This document shows positions 31,599 to 40,297 of a stretch of DNA of 55,135 nt, piece by piece. A program made the translations under genes and the position numbers. Where the stretch lies: assembly GCA_051003795.1 (NCBI GenBank), contig JBPCKZ010000115.1, positions 1 through 55,135 of the forward strand. Direction: 5' to 3'. How positions within the stretch are numbered: the first letter of the stretch is position 1; every line of letters starts with the position of its first letter. The notes under the pieces are model-generated. The model was not told the origin of the DNA and ran no database searches. It was given only the letters and a program-made list of their open reading frames with translations. The stretch comes from JALYXS01 sp051003795. Lineage in GTDB: Bacteria > Acidobacteriota > Terriglobia > Bryobacterales > Bryobacteraceae.

Positions 31599-32836
31599 CG
31601 TTCCGATATGCCGAGGGCGCGCTCCATTGTGAATCGGTCGCTCTTTCCGAAATCGCGCGGTCGGCGGGCACGCCGTGTTACGTGTATTCCGCGGCATCGA
31701 TTCTAGAAGCGTTCCGCGCGTACGATCGGGCGTTCGGCGACCTGCCGCACGCGGTTTGCTACGCCGTAAAAGCCAACTCGACGCTCGCGATCCTCTCGCT
31801 GCTCGCCAATGCCGGCGCGTCGTTCGATATCGTTTCGGGCGGGGAATTATTTCGCGTGCTGCGAGCGGGGGGCGACGCCGCGAAGGTCGTGTTCTCAGGG
31901 GTCGGAAAGACCGCCGGAGAGATCGCGTTCGCGCTGGACGAACCCATCCACAGCTTCAATTGCGAATCGGAAAAAGAACTCGCGTTAATCGACGAAATCG
32001 CCCGCGTCCGCGGCATCGTGGCGCGTTTTGCCCTGCGCGTCAATCCCGACGTGGACGCCTCCACGCATCCCTACATCGCCACCGGGTTGAGCGATCACAA
32101 GTTTGGCATCGACATCGCCGAAGCGGAAGCCGTCTACGAGCGCGCGCGCCGGTTCCGCCATCTGTCGCCTCAAGGAGTGAGCTGCCACATCGGATCGCAG
32201 TTGCTCGATACGGCGCCGATTCTCGAGGCCGTGGACAAGGTGCTCGCGTTGGCCGCGCGCCTGCGCGGAAAGGGGTTCCCGATCGACCATATCGATCTGG
32301 GCGGCGGCCTCGGAATTGCATACCAAGCCGGCGAGCGCGCTCCGGACATAGGAAGTTTCATCGCGAAACTCGGGGAGCGCATGCGCGGCAGCGGCTTGAC
32401 CGTGATGGTGGAACCGGGCCGCTCGATCGTGGGACCCGCCGGCGTCCTGCTCACGCGCGTGCTCTACCGCAAGCGCAGCCCGAACAAGGAATTCGTCGTC
32501 GTGGATGCCGCGATGAACGACCTGATCCGGCCTTCGCTTTACCAATCGCACCATGACATCGTTCCTCTGTTGGAGAATAAAAACGCGAAAATAGTCGCCG
32601 ATGTGGTGGGACCGGTCTGCGAGACCGGCGATTTCCTCGCGCGGGGGCGCTCGATGGCCGACGTTTCGCCCGGCGAGTATCTCGCGGTTTGCGCCGCGGG
32701 CGCATACGGATTCGCGCAATCGTCAAACTATAATTCGCGGCTCCGGGCGCCGGAGGTTCTGGTCGAAGGAAGCGGCTGGCGCGTAATCCGGGAAAGAGAG
32801 ACGCTCGAAGATCTGGTTCGGGGCGAGACCCGCTAA
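31595..32836 (+). CDS. lysA: Diaminopimelate decarboxylase
   Basis: Last step of lysine synthesis, PLP-dependent. Start is TTG 31595, overlapping the previous stop by four bases (TTGA) and giving MTFRYAEGALHCESVALSEI. 413 residues. The PLP Lys is in CYAVKANSTLAIL, with GGELFRVL, VNPDVDASTHPYIATGLSDH and KFGID, HIGSQL, IDLGGGLGI, EPGRSIVGPAG and CETGDFLARGR. Full length. Confidence 0.95.
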   Translation: MTFRYAEGALHCESVALSEIARSAGTPCYVYSAASILEAFRAYDRAFGDLPHAVCYAVKANSTLAILSLLANAGASFDIVSGGELFRVLRAGGDAAKVVFSGVGKTAGEIAFALDEPIHSFNCESEKELALIDEIARVRGIVARFALRVNPDVDASTHPYIATGLSDHKFGIDIAEAEAVYERARRFRHLSPQGVSCHIGSQLLDTAPILEAVDKVLALAARLRGKGFPIDHIDLGGGLGIAYQAGERAPDIGSFIAKLGERMRGSGLTVMVEPGRSIVGPAGVLLTRVLYRKRSPNKEFVVVDAAMNDLIRPSLYQSHHDIVPLLENKNAKIVADVVGPVCETGDFLARGRSMADVSPGEYLAVCAAGAYGFAQSSNYNSRLRAPEVLVEGSGWRVIRERETLEDLVRGETR

Positions 32837-32945
32837 TCTCAAACGTCCCGAGAATGGAAGCCGCACGCGCAACACCCGAATCACCGGATCGGGGCGCGCG
32901 GGATCCCGCTTTTCGAGAAAATCGGGGAGCTTCCGGCGCGTCTCC

Positions 32946-33956
32946 TTATCCCATCCACTGCGGATTTCGAGCCGTCCCGTCAAACCGCGTGTCCGTCTTG
33001 AACAGCTCGAACTTACCGGAAAGCGCGGCATCCCTGGTTTTCATGACCAGCCCCGAAATCTGCGTTTCGTTCAGGGGCTTGAATGTCCGCACCGCTTCGA
33101 ACGCCTGATCCAGCCGCTCCAAGCTATCGCATCCGTTGATAACCACCGAAGTCGGCTGGCTCAATGCAAAATGCAGACACTCGATCCCCGTCGCCAGCCC
33201 GTTTTTCGGAATCGCGCCCGACGCCATCGGCTTCATTCCCAGCAATGCGATGCCCTGTTCCATCAATTTCGGCACCACCTGCTTGCCGAAGCTGCGAAAA
33301 CTGGCGTCCAGGATATTGATCGGCATCTGCGCCGTGTCGAAGTGGAAGTTATGCTGCGCCGCCACCTCCAGCATTCGTAGGTGCACGGCGGGATCCTTGT
33401 GCCCGGTGAAACCGATATACCGGATCTTTCCGGCTTTCTTGGCGTCCATCAGAGCTTCGAGCGGCCCGCCCGGCGCGAAGAACCGGTCGGGATCTTCCAT
33501 CCGGATGTTCTCGTGGAATTGAATCAGGTCGAGGTGGTCGGTTTGCAGCCGGGAGAGCGATTCGTCGATCTGTTTCGCCGCCGCCGCTTTCGTCCGCCCA
33601 TCGAACTTCGTCATCAGAAAAACTTTGTTTCGATAGCCGTCGCGCAGGGCGTTGCCCATCCAGACTTCGCTCTTGCCGTCGTGATAGTCCCAACAATTAT
33701 CGAGAAAGGTAATGCCGCGATCGACGGCCGTGCGAACGATCTTGATCCCGTCCTTCTCTTCTTTCGGATTGCCGATGTGCGAGCCGCCGAGGCCTATGGC
33801 CGAGACCTTCTCGCCCGTTCGGCCCAGTGTCCGGTAGATCATGCCGTCGCGCCGCTCGTCGGCGGCGTGCAGATTTTTCGCGAGCGCGCCCGCGATCCCC
33901 GCGGCCGCCATCGCTCCCAAGATTTCGCGCCTCTGAAATGTTTTCGAGTCTTCCAT
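32946..33956 (-). CDS. Aldo/keto reductase with Tat-like signal, internal start within the lptB frame
   Basis: From ATG 33956, 336 residues: MEDSKTFQRREILGAMAAAG looks like a twin-Arg signal (RR) followed by a hydrophobic stretch ending LAKNLHA. The barrel has YRTLGRTGEKVSAIGLGG, FLDNCWDYHDGKSEVWMGNA (Asp and Tyr of the catalytic tetrad), MTKFDGR (Lys) and IQFHENIR (His). Similar to exported oxidoreductases of this family in acidobacteria and planctomycetes. Substrate unknown. Listed separately because the SD and signal sequence argue that the protein is normally independent of LptB. Confidence 0.75.
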   Translation of the reverse strand: MEDSKTFQRREILGAMAAAGIAGALAKNLHAADERRDGMIYRTLGRTGEKVSAIGLGGSHIGNPKEEKDGIKIVRTAVDRGITFLDNCWDYHDGKSEVWMGNALRDGYRNKVFLMTKFDGRTKAAAAKQIDESLSRLQTDHLDLIQFHENIRMEDPDRFFAPGGPLEALMDAKKAGKIRYIGFTGHKDPAVHLRMLEVAAQHNFHFDTAQMPINILDASFRSFGKQVVPKLMEQGIALLGMKPMASGAIPKNGLATGIECLHFALSQPTSVVINGCDSLERLDQAFEAVRTFKPLNETQISGLVMKTRDAALSGKFELFKTDTRFDGTARNPQWMG

Positions 33957-34706
33957 GTCGCCTCCAGTCGAGCCGATTCCGTTTCCGAGCGTAAACGATT
34001 CGCCCAGATACACCCGTTTCACTTCCGGGTCGCGTCCCAGCGCTTCGGGGCTGCCCGACCGGAAGATTTTGCCGTTGTTAATAATGTAAGCCCGGTCGGT
34101 GACCATCAGGGTCTCGCGGACGTTGTGATCTGTAACTAAAATCCCAATGCCCGCCTGTTTGAGGTCCCAAATGATACGTTGCAATTCCAGAACCTGGATG
34201 GGATCGATGCCGGAAAACGGCTCATCGAGCAGCAGAAAGTTCGGCTCGATCGCGAGCGAACGCGCAATCTCCACGCGCCTTCGCTCGCCCCCCGAGAGCA
34301 TGTACGCCTTGCTGCGCCGCACGGTTTGCAATCCCATCTGCTCGATCAGCCGGTTCATCTTCTCGCGGCGTTCCCGGGCCCGCATGTTGCGCGTTTCGAG
34401 GATGGCCATCAAGTTGTCCTCCACGGTCAACTTGCGGAAGACCGAAGCCTCCTGCGGAAGATAGCTGATTCCGTGCCGCGCGCGCTGAAACATCGGCATG
34501 GCCGTGAGGTCTTCGCCATCGAGCAGCACGCGGCCCGAATCGGGGCTAATCAGCCCCACGATCATGTAGAACGAAGTCGTCTTCCCGGCCCCGTTCGGGC
34601 CGAGCAGTCCGACGACTTCGCCTTGCCGCAGAGACACCGACACGTCATCCACCACCCGGCGGCCGCGATACGATTTCGAGATCTCGCGCGTTTCCAGTTT
34701 TTGCAT
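32946..34706 (-). CDS. lptB: LptB ATPase running in frame into an aldo/keto reductase
   Basis: 586 residues with no internal stop. Residues 1-240 are LptB, the ATPase of LPS export: GPNGAGKTTSFYM (Walker A), the LptB Q-loop SYLPQEASVFRKLTVEDNL, LSGGERRRVEIARSL (signature), LLLDEPFSGIDPIQV (Walker B), ending VKRVYLGESFTL where other LptB proteins end. Instead of a stop there are ten linker residues (GNGIGSTGGD) and then a complete aldo/keto reductase with its own Tat-like signal. The internal ATG at 33956 has a good SD, so the reductase may also be made alone. The lptC-lptA gene is 28 bases upstream, which supports lptB. Either a real fusion by stop loss or a sequence error. Confidence 0.85.
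   Translation of the reverse strand: MQKLETREISKSYRGRRVVDDVSVSLRQGEVVGLLGPNGAGKTTSFYMIVGLISPDSGRVLLDGEDLTAMPMFQRARHGISYLPQEASVFRKLTVEDNLMAILETRNMRARERREKMNRLIEQMGLQTVRRSKAYMLSGGERRRVEIARSLAIEPNFLLLDEPFSGIDPIQVLELQRIIWDLKQAGIGILVTDHNVRETLMVTDRAYIINNGKIFRSGSPEALGRDPEVKRVYLGESFTLGNGIGSTGGDMEDSKTFQRREILGAMAAAGIAGALAKNLHAADERRDGMIYRTLGRTGEKVSAIGLGGSHIGNPKEEKDGIKIVRTAVDRGITFLDNCWDYHDGKSEVWMGNALRDGYRNKVFLMTKFDGRTKAAAAKQIDESLSRLQTDHLDLIQFHENIRMEDPDRFFAPGGPLEALMDAKKAGKIRYIGFTGHKDPAVHLRMLEVAAQHNFHFDTAQMPINILDASFRSFGKQVVPKLMEQGIALLGMKPMASGAIPKNGLATGIECLHFALSQPTSVVINGCDSLERLDQAFEAVRTFKPLNETQISGLVMKTRDAALSGKFELFKTDTRFDGTARNPQWMG
33961..33965 (-). promoter_or_regulatory. Shine-Dalgarno GGAGG for the aldo/keto reductase
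   Basis: GGAGG, four bases (CGAC) before the ATG at 33956. It lies inside the lptB linker codons and supports an independent start for the reductase. Confidence 0.7.
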
Positions 34707-34734
34707 TTTGCGTTTAATTTTTATTATTTGCGCG

Positions 34735-37017
34735 CTACTTGCGATGCAGGCGGCTATTCACGGGCTTCTGCGGAGCGCCGCTCACCAGCAGACTATCATC
34801 GTTGGCAAAGTAGGTCAATTCCGCGCCCCGCGTGTTGCCGCGCTTGCTATCGAGCAGTTGCGGATCGCCGCCGCGCAGGATAATCTTCTCATCCGCCGTA
34901 TAGTACTCGGCATGATCGCCCAACCCCGTTCGCTTCCTGTCCGCCGCGGTTTGCACGATCACTACTTTGCCGTCGGCAAACGCTTTCTCGAAGCGGGAAT
35001 CCGCATTCGAGTTCTTATCGTTCAGGAATGAGCGCAATTCCGCGCCTTTCACGGACAGTCCCGGCCGGTCGAACACCACGCCGCCGGTGTAGTGCGCCAG
35101 ACGGTCCTGTTCGGTGTAAACCAGCTTGGCCGAGTGGACGATGGTGAAGACGAGGGGCTGGGAGTTGCCCTTTTCACCGCTGTTTTCATCGTCGTCCCGA
35201 TCGTCCAGGAATTGCGTGGTTACATGGCCGGTGGCGGCGAGGGTGCGCTTCTCGCGATCGATATCGATCCGGTCGCCCTGGATGCGATTCGATCCCTGCC
35301 ACAATACCGCATCGCCCTCGTAGTGCACCAGCCGGTTGCGATTCTTCGATGTCATGTGTTGCGCCGTGCCTTGCGTCGGCTCGTCGCCATCCAGAATATC
35401 GGACGTGCCCTTCTTTTCATCCGGAAGCCGGCTGGTGTTGACGTGGCCGTCGGCCGTGAAATCGCCATTGCTTTGCGCGAGGTGAATGTGATCCGCATCG
35501 GTTGAACCGGTGGCATCCCACACTCGCGCGCCTGTCTCGAGATCCATAATGTTATGTTCTGAATCGAGCGTTGCGGCGGCCGAGCGCGCCTGCCGGCCGG
35601 CCTCCTCATAGTGGAAGTTGTCCCACTGCTTCATCCCCGTCATCTTCCCGGTTTTCGGATCGAATTCGGCGGAGAGATTGACGCTTGTGGTTTTCGCGAT
35701 GTCCGGCGCGGGTTTCTTCGCGGCCGCCGCGGTCTTGAGGGCAATTTCCGACGGGAACGTCTGTGTCGCGACGTTTACCGACCGGAAGGATTGAATCTGA
35801 TTTTGCGCGCCGTATTGAATCGCGATCCGCTCGCCTTGCATCAACCGCCGCCTTTCGGCTGGCTCGTTCGGAAGAAATTCGAGACCGCCCGGCGTATGTG
35901 TTTCCACCATTTCGAGATCCCGCCCGCCAGGCCGCATATGCATCTGGATCACTTCACTGCGTAAAATCCGGTTTTCCGGCGTTTTCCCATCCTTGCCAGG
36001 CGCCGGTTTCGATTCGACAACGCCGTTTCCGTTGGTCGTAGCCTGCGTCAAGACGCTTTCGCCGTTTTGATCGGTGAAATCGAGGTCGACCACGTTCGCG
36101 GTCATGACCGTTTCCGAGCCTTCCGACTTCGACACGAGCCGCGCGTTTCCCGTGCCGGTGATCTTCTGAACTTCGCCTTCGTCGGAATACGCCACATGAA
36201 GGCCATCCGCCGAATAATCCAGCTGCCGTTTGGGATACGTATCGACACCGTGCGCTTGCTGGGAATCGATGCTCTGGATGATCCGATCCTTCATGTTGAC
36301 AATGCTCGCGCCCGCGTTGACTACCGTCTGGTCCCGCGTGAGCCGCGACCACGGGCTGAGCCAAATCACGGACTGCGCTTCCTTGTACGTGAGCTCGCCC
36401 GTTTCGATCTTCATGGGCTTGCTCTTCGCGCCCGCGCCGCGAAGATGCATTTCGACCTGCTTCAAAAGATGCAGTTCTTTGGTTTCCGGATCGTAGGTGG
36501 CCCCGACGCACTTGCCGTCTCCGTTTTCGAAAGTGAAGGTCGTGGGCTCCTCGGTAAACGCTTTTCCGCTCTTGCTCTCGAAGGTCATGCCGGAGGAATG
36601 GACCGAGGTCAGGCGGTGCGCCGGCTCGCCCTGAATGGGGACATCCAGCGTGATATCGACGTCGCCATTCGATATCAGCTTTCCTTCCAGTTGATTGAAC
36701 GTCGCCTTGGCGCTCTTGACCAAATCGTAATGTTGGCCATCCTTGGCGTAAATGCTCAGTTTGATGCCTTCGAGCTCGGCCTTTGAGGAGTCTTTCTCTT
36801 GCCGCAGGGTCTTGGCGCGAATCGCAACGGTAGGTTTCCCGTCTTTGGTTTCGGACCATTGGTAATCCTCGGCGGAACCGTTCAGGTCCAGCGGCAGAGC
36901 AGCCGGTTTTGGAGGAGTTTTCTCGCGCTGTTCGCGGCGTTGCAGACGGTACGTGGCCGTGACGCCGCCGACAATCGCCAAAATAAAGAGAAGCAGGAGC
37001 CAGCGCAGACCGCGCAT
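34735..37017 (-). CDS. LptC-LptA fusion, LPS transport bridge protein
   Basis: 760 residues from ATG 37017 (MRGLRWLLLLFILAIVGGV, membrane anchor). The first third (VAIRAKTLRQEKDSSKAELE, IKLSIYAKDG, and YDLVKSAKATFNQLEGKLIS followed by NGDVDI) is LptC. The rest contains several OstA/LptA beta-jellyroll repeats, for example MTSKNRNRLVHYEGDAVLWQ, RIQGDRIDIDREKRTLAATG and GGDPQLLDSKRG. Such large LptC-LptA proteins would span the periplasm between the LptB2FG complex and LptD. lptB is 28 bases downstream, as expected for an lpt operon. A TACAAT -10-like box is 12 bases upstream of the ATG. Confidence 0.88.
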   Translation of the reverse strand: MRGLRWLLLLFILAIVGGVTATYRLQRREQREKTPPKPAALPLDLNGSAEDYQWSETKDGKPTVAIRAKTLRQEKDSSKAELEGIKLSIYAKDGQHYDLVKSAKATFNQLEGKLISNGDVDITLDVPIQGEPAHRLTSVHSSGMTFESKSGKAFTEEPTTFTFENGDGKCVGATYDPETKELHLLKQVEMHLRGAGAKSKPMKIETGELTYKEAQSVIWLSPWSRLTRDQTVVNAGASIVNMKDRIIQSIDSQQAHGVDTYPKRQLDYSADGLHVAYSDEGEVQKITGTGNARLVSKSEGSETVMTANVVDLDFTDQNGESVLTQATTNGNGVVESKPAPGKDGKTPENRILRSEVIQMHMRPGGRDLEMVETHTPGGLEFLPNEPAERRRLMQGERIAIQYGAQNQIQSFRSVNVATQTFPSEIALKTAAAAKKPAPDIAKTTSVNLSAEFDPKTGKMTGMKQWDNFHYEEAGRQARSAAATLDSEHNIMDLETGARVWDATGSTDADHIHLAQSNGDFTADGHVNTSRLPDEKKGTSDILDGDEPTQGTAQHMTSKNRNRLVHYEGDAVLWQGSNRIQGDRIDIDREKRTLAATGHVTTQFLDDRDDDENSGEKGNSQPLVFTIVHSAKLVYTEQDRLAHYTGGVVFDRPGLSVKGAELRSFLNDKNSNADSRFEKAFADGKVVIVQTAADRKRTGLGDHAEYYTADEKIILRGGDPQLLDSKRGNTRGAELTYFANDDSLLVSGAPQKPVNSRLHRK

Positions 37018-37092
37018 TGTGTACTCACATTGTAGCGCGGGACGGAGAAACAACTCTTATTCGATCTCTTATTATTGTAAAGATAAAGCCCA

Positions 37093-38565
37093 GTGAAACA
37101 TATCCCAGGTCTCCTACTCATCACCCTGCTGTTCGCGTGGTTCGCGACCGCCAGTCCAAAGAAACTGAAAGCGCATCGTTCCTTGCATCGTCCGGCCCAG
37201 CAGGCGGACACCCGGCAAACGCTGCTCATCCGCGATGTCTCGGTAGTGAATATTGAAACAGGCTCCGTCGAGCGGCATGGCAGTGTAGCCATTCGCGGAG
37301 ATCGTATCGCGGCAGTCGGGCCATTGTCCAAGATCAAAAATCCCGCGAACGTCAAAGTGATCCCCGGAGGAGGCAAGTATGTCATTCCCGGCCTCTGGGA
37401 CATGCACGTGCACCTCTGGTACAAGGACAATCAATTCCCGCTTTTTCTCGCCAACGGCATCACGGGCGTGCGCGACATGGGAAGCGGCATGAAACAGATC
37501 GACGCGTGGCGCGCGGAGATGAAATCCGGGCAACTGATCGGCCCGCGAATCGTCGCGTGCGGCTCGCCGCTGAACGGGCCTTCTCCCGGGCTCGATCCGA
37601 AAATGCCCGTTATCGAAATACGAAATCCCGGCGATGCGCGCCGCGCTTTCGATACTCTCGACGACGGCATGAAAGTGGATTTCATCAAAGTGTTGTCCGG
37701 CGTTCCGAAGAACGCGTATCTGGCGCTGGCTGAAGTGTCGCGCCACTGGGGCGTGCCGATTGAAGGCCATTTGCCGGATTCGGTCAGCGCGCTGGAAGCC
37801 GCGAATGCGCGTCAGACCACCATGGAACACCTGTTCGGGATCATGCTTGCGTGCTCCTCGCGGGAAGACGAGTTGCGCGCCCGGCGCGCCGATGCGTGGC
37901 GGAAGGCCGATTTGGATGAGATCGCCCGCGTGAACGCGGAAATTCTCGAAACGTACGATCCTCGGAAGGCCGAAGTCCTGTTCGAGCGTTTCAAGCTGTA
38001 TGACGTACGCCAGACGCCGACGCTCGCGATGCGCAAGCGCATGGCTTCGATGGCGACTCGGGAGCTTCTCGAAAATCCGAATTTACGATACGTGGACCAA
38101 TCGATTCGCCAGAGCTGGCCCGATCCGTCGCGGGAGGAAAAAGCGCGTACCGCCGGTCAGCAGCTTGCCGTCCGCAAAGAATATGAGAGGCTCTTCACTC
38201 TGGTGCGGGACATGGATCGCGCGGGCGTGCCGTTGCTTGCCGGAACCGATACGGGAGACCCTTACACGGTGCCGGGGTTCGAGCTGCACGATGAGCTGGA
38301 GTTGCTGGTGAAAGCCGGTCTCACTCCGCTGCGCGCGCTGCAAACCGCCACGCTCGAGCCCGCAAAGCTGCTTCGAAAGGACCAAAGCATGGGTGCGGTG
38401 CGCGCCAACTTCACCGCCGATCTGGTGCTGCTGGATGCGAATCCGCTATCCGACATTCGGAATACCAGGAAGGTCTCGGCGGTCGTCGTGGATGGGCGGT
38501 ATCTTTCGAAATCCGACCTGGCAGGCATGCTGCAAAGCGCGGCGGCCAATGCGCTGAAGCGGTAG
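37093..38565 (+). CDS. Exported amidohydrolase family protein
   Basis: 490 residues from GTG 37093. Signal peptide (GLLLITLLFAWFATAS), then the amidohydrolase composite fold: LIRDVSVVNIETGSVERHGS and VAIRGDRIAAVG (N-terminal beta-sandwich), the metal motif GLWDMHVHL (HxH), EGHLP and TTMEHL (later His ligands), LLAGTDTGDPY (metal Asp) and SMGAVRANFTADLVLLDANP (C-terminal sandwich). Similar exported members include prolidase-like and imidazolonepropionase-like enzymes. Substrate cannot be told. It begins a run of exported proteins on one strand. Confidence 0.88.
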   Translation: MKHIPGLLLITLLFAWFATASPKKLKAHRSLHRPAQQADTRQTLLIRDVSVVNIETGSVERHGSVAIRGDRIAAVGPLSKIKNPANVKVIPGGGKYVIPGLWDMHVHLWYKDNQFPLFLANGITGVRDMGSGMKQIDAWRAEMKSGQLIGPRIVACGSPLNGPSPGLDPKMPVIEIRNPGDARRAFDTLDDGMKVDFIKVLSGVPKNAYLALAEVSRHWGVPIEGHLPDSVSALEAANARQTTMEHLFGIMLACSSREDELRARRADAWRKADLDEIARVNAEILETYDPRKAEVLFERFKLYDVRQTPTLAMRKRMASMATRELLENPNLRYVDQSIRQSWPDPSREEKARTAGQQLAVRKEYERLFTLVRDMDRAGVPLLAGTDTGDPYTVPGFELHDELELLVKAGLTPLRALQTATLEPAKLLRKDQSMGAVRANFTADLVLLDANPLSDIRNTRKVSAVVVDGRYLSKSDLAGMLQSAAANALKR

Positions 38566-38626
38566 TAACGGTTATTATGAAAGGCAAACCGCGCAAGAAA
38601 ATTTCATCGATGAAAAGGACAATATC

Positions 38627-39598
38627 ATGACGATTTCCAGGAAAAAGATGTTCTGGGTGTCCGCGTCCGTGTTTCTGGCGCTCGCCGCCACAATTGCGGC
38701 CCAATCGCCGAAGCCAAAGCACATCAATCGGGCGATCGAACTGTTGGCCGAGGGCCAGCCGATCTACTACACCGGTTCGCACTCCGGGACCACGGGAACT
38801 TTTGAACAGGGCATGAAAGACGCCCAGACATACGCCGACTACATCAGTTACGACATGGAGCATGCGCCGTTCGATGTCAAAGGCCTTTCCGAATACATGC
38901 AAGGGTTGGTAAAGGGCGGTCCAACCAAGAGCGGCCATCGGACGCCGGCCGTCATCGTCAACGTTCCCGTTAACGGCTTGGATGAAGCCTCGGTCCGCGC
39001 CAATGCCTGGATGTTCAACCAGGTTCTTGCCACGGGCGTCCACGGCGTTCTTCTAACGCATGCGGACGATCCGGGCGCGGTCCGGGCCTTCGTGGAAGCC
39101 GTTCGCTTTCCCATTCACAAACAGGGAGTTGGCGAGGACGGCCTCAAAGAGGGACACAGAGGGGTTCACGGAGTGCCGACCGCGGCGGCCATCTGGGGGA
39201 TCTCACCGGAGGAGTACTTGCAAAAAGCCGATCCCTGGCCGCTCAATCCCGACGGCGAACTGTTGCTCGGCCTCAAATTGGAAGACAAGTATGCGGTCGC
39301 CAACGCTCAGGCGAATCTGAAGGTTCCCGGCATCGCCTTCGCGGAATGGGGGCCTGGCGACATGGCACTGTCGCTTGGTGTCGCCGGGTCCGGCCGGGCC
39401 GCGATTAACGACCCGCGCATGAAGGACGCGCGATCCAGCATCCTCGCGGCGTGCAAAGCCAATCGTAAATTTTTCCTGAACACGATGACTCCCACCGATG
39501 TCGTGGAGATGATCAAGGAAGGCGTCATGATGGGGCCCGCAAGCCCCCAAGCCGCCGAGATCGGCCGCAAGTATACCAAGCGGCAGATGCCGTGGTAG
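38627..39598 (+). CDS. Exported HpcH/HpaI-like aldolase/citrate lyase family protein
   Basis: 323 residues with a good SD (AAAAGGA). Signal peptide KKMFWVSASVFLALAATIAAQ. The barrel shows DYISYDMEHAPFD (base and Glu-His), GVHGVLLTHADDP (normally G-V-P-v), and FAEWGPGDMALSLG, which fits the family's metal-binding loop (IGPxDLxxSLG). Class II pyruvate aldolases of this family normally work in the cytoplasm; a secreted form is unusual. A 17-codon frame (38578-38631) precedes it and overlaps its ATG by four bases; I do not call it a gene. Confidence 0.8.
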   Translation: MTISRKKMFWVSASVFLALAATIAAQSPKPKHINRAIELLAEGQPIYYTGSHSGTTGTFEQGMKDAQTYADYISYDMEHAPFDVKGLSEYMQGLVKGGPTKSGHRTPAVIVNVPVNGLDEASVRANAWMFNQVLATGVHGVLLTHADDPGAVRAFVEAVRFPIHKQGVGEDGLKEGHRGVHGVPTAAAIWGISPEEYLQKADPWPLNPDGELLLGLKLEDKYAVANAQANLKVPGIAFAEWGPGDMALSLGVAGSGRAAINDPRMKDARSSILAACKANRKFFLNTMTPTDVVEMIKEGVMMGPASPQAAEIGRKYTKRQMPW

Positions 39599-39606
39599 CG
39601 CACTCG

Positions 39607-40242
39607 ATGCCGGTCATTTTCGTTCGACTCGCGCTTTGCCTGGGAGCCATGGCAGTGGCGAATGCGCAAGACAAACCCGATAAGCCCAATACTCTCACCC
39701 CGGCCGAAAAAGCGGGAGGTTGGCGGCTCCTTTTTGACGGCAAGACGCTCGCCGGGTGGGATCCGCGTCCCACTTTTTCGGCGTCCACCAACGGCGATTG
39801 GACTGTCGAAAACGGCGCGATCATGTGCCCGGGAGCGACCGCCGGCTGGCTGGCCACCAACGAGGCGTTTTCGGATTTTCACCTGAAGCTTCAGTTTCGA
39901 GGCAGCGGGACGGTGAATAGCGGCGTGTTTCTACGGTCCCAAAAACAAGGCCAGCCGCACGTAACAGGCTATGAGCTGCAGATCTGGGATTATCAACCGG
40001 CCGGATACAATACGGGCAGCCTCGTGGGAACGGTCAAGGCGCCCCCCACGAAGATCCTTCCGGACCAGTGGAATAGCTACGACATTACAGCCGACGGCGA
40101 CCACTACGCGATCATCCTCAACGGGACCAAGTTGCTCGACGCGCGCGACGCCGCCCACCTTTCCGGGGTAATCGGTTTCCAGTGCCAGATTAATAACAAG
40201 ATCGAGTTCCGGAACATTCGGTTGTTGCCCAACCACCACTGA
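39607..40242 (+). CDS. Exported DUF1080 (3-keto-disaccharide hydrolase-like) protein
   Basis: 211 residues from ATG 39607; a GTG at 39592 is also possible. Signal peptide IFVRLALCLGAMAVANAQ. DUF1080 landmarks: GWRLLFDGKTLAGWDP, WTVENGAIMCPG, FRGSGTVNSGVFLRS, GYELQIWDY and WNSYDITADGDHYAIILNG, then FRNIRLLP. A concanavalin-like fold; some members hydrolyse 3-keto-glycosides. It lies eight bases after the aldolase and just before the cytochrome. Confidence 0.88.
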   Translation: MPVIFVRLALCLGAMAVANAQDKPDKPNTLTPAEKAGGWRLLFDGKTLAGWDPRPTFSASTNGDWTVENGAIMCPGATAGWLATNEAFSDFHLKLQFRGSGTVNSGVFLRSQKQGQPHVTGYELQIWDYQPAGYNTGSLVGTVKAPPTKILPDQWNSYDITADGDHYAIILNGTKLLDARDAAHLSGVIGFQCQINNKIEFRNIRLLPNHH

Positions 40243-40297
40243 TCGTTTCTGGCATTCTGGTATATACTGAACCCGTTTTTCCCGGAGGCTTTCAAGC

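Noticed and set aside
38578..38631. 17-codon leader peptide before the exported aldolase
   Set aside because: It overlaps the aldolase ATG by four bases but has no attenuator-like hairpin or special codons; chance is sufficient.
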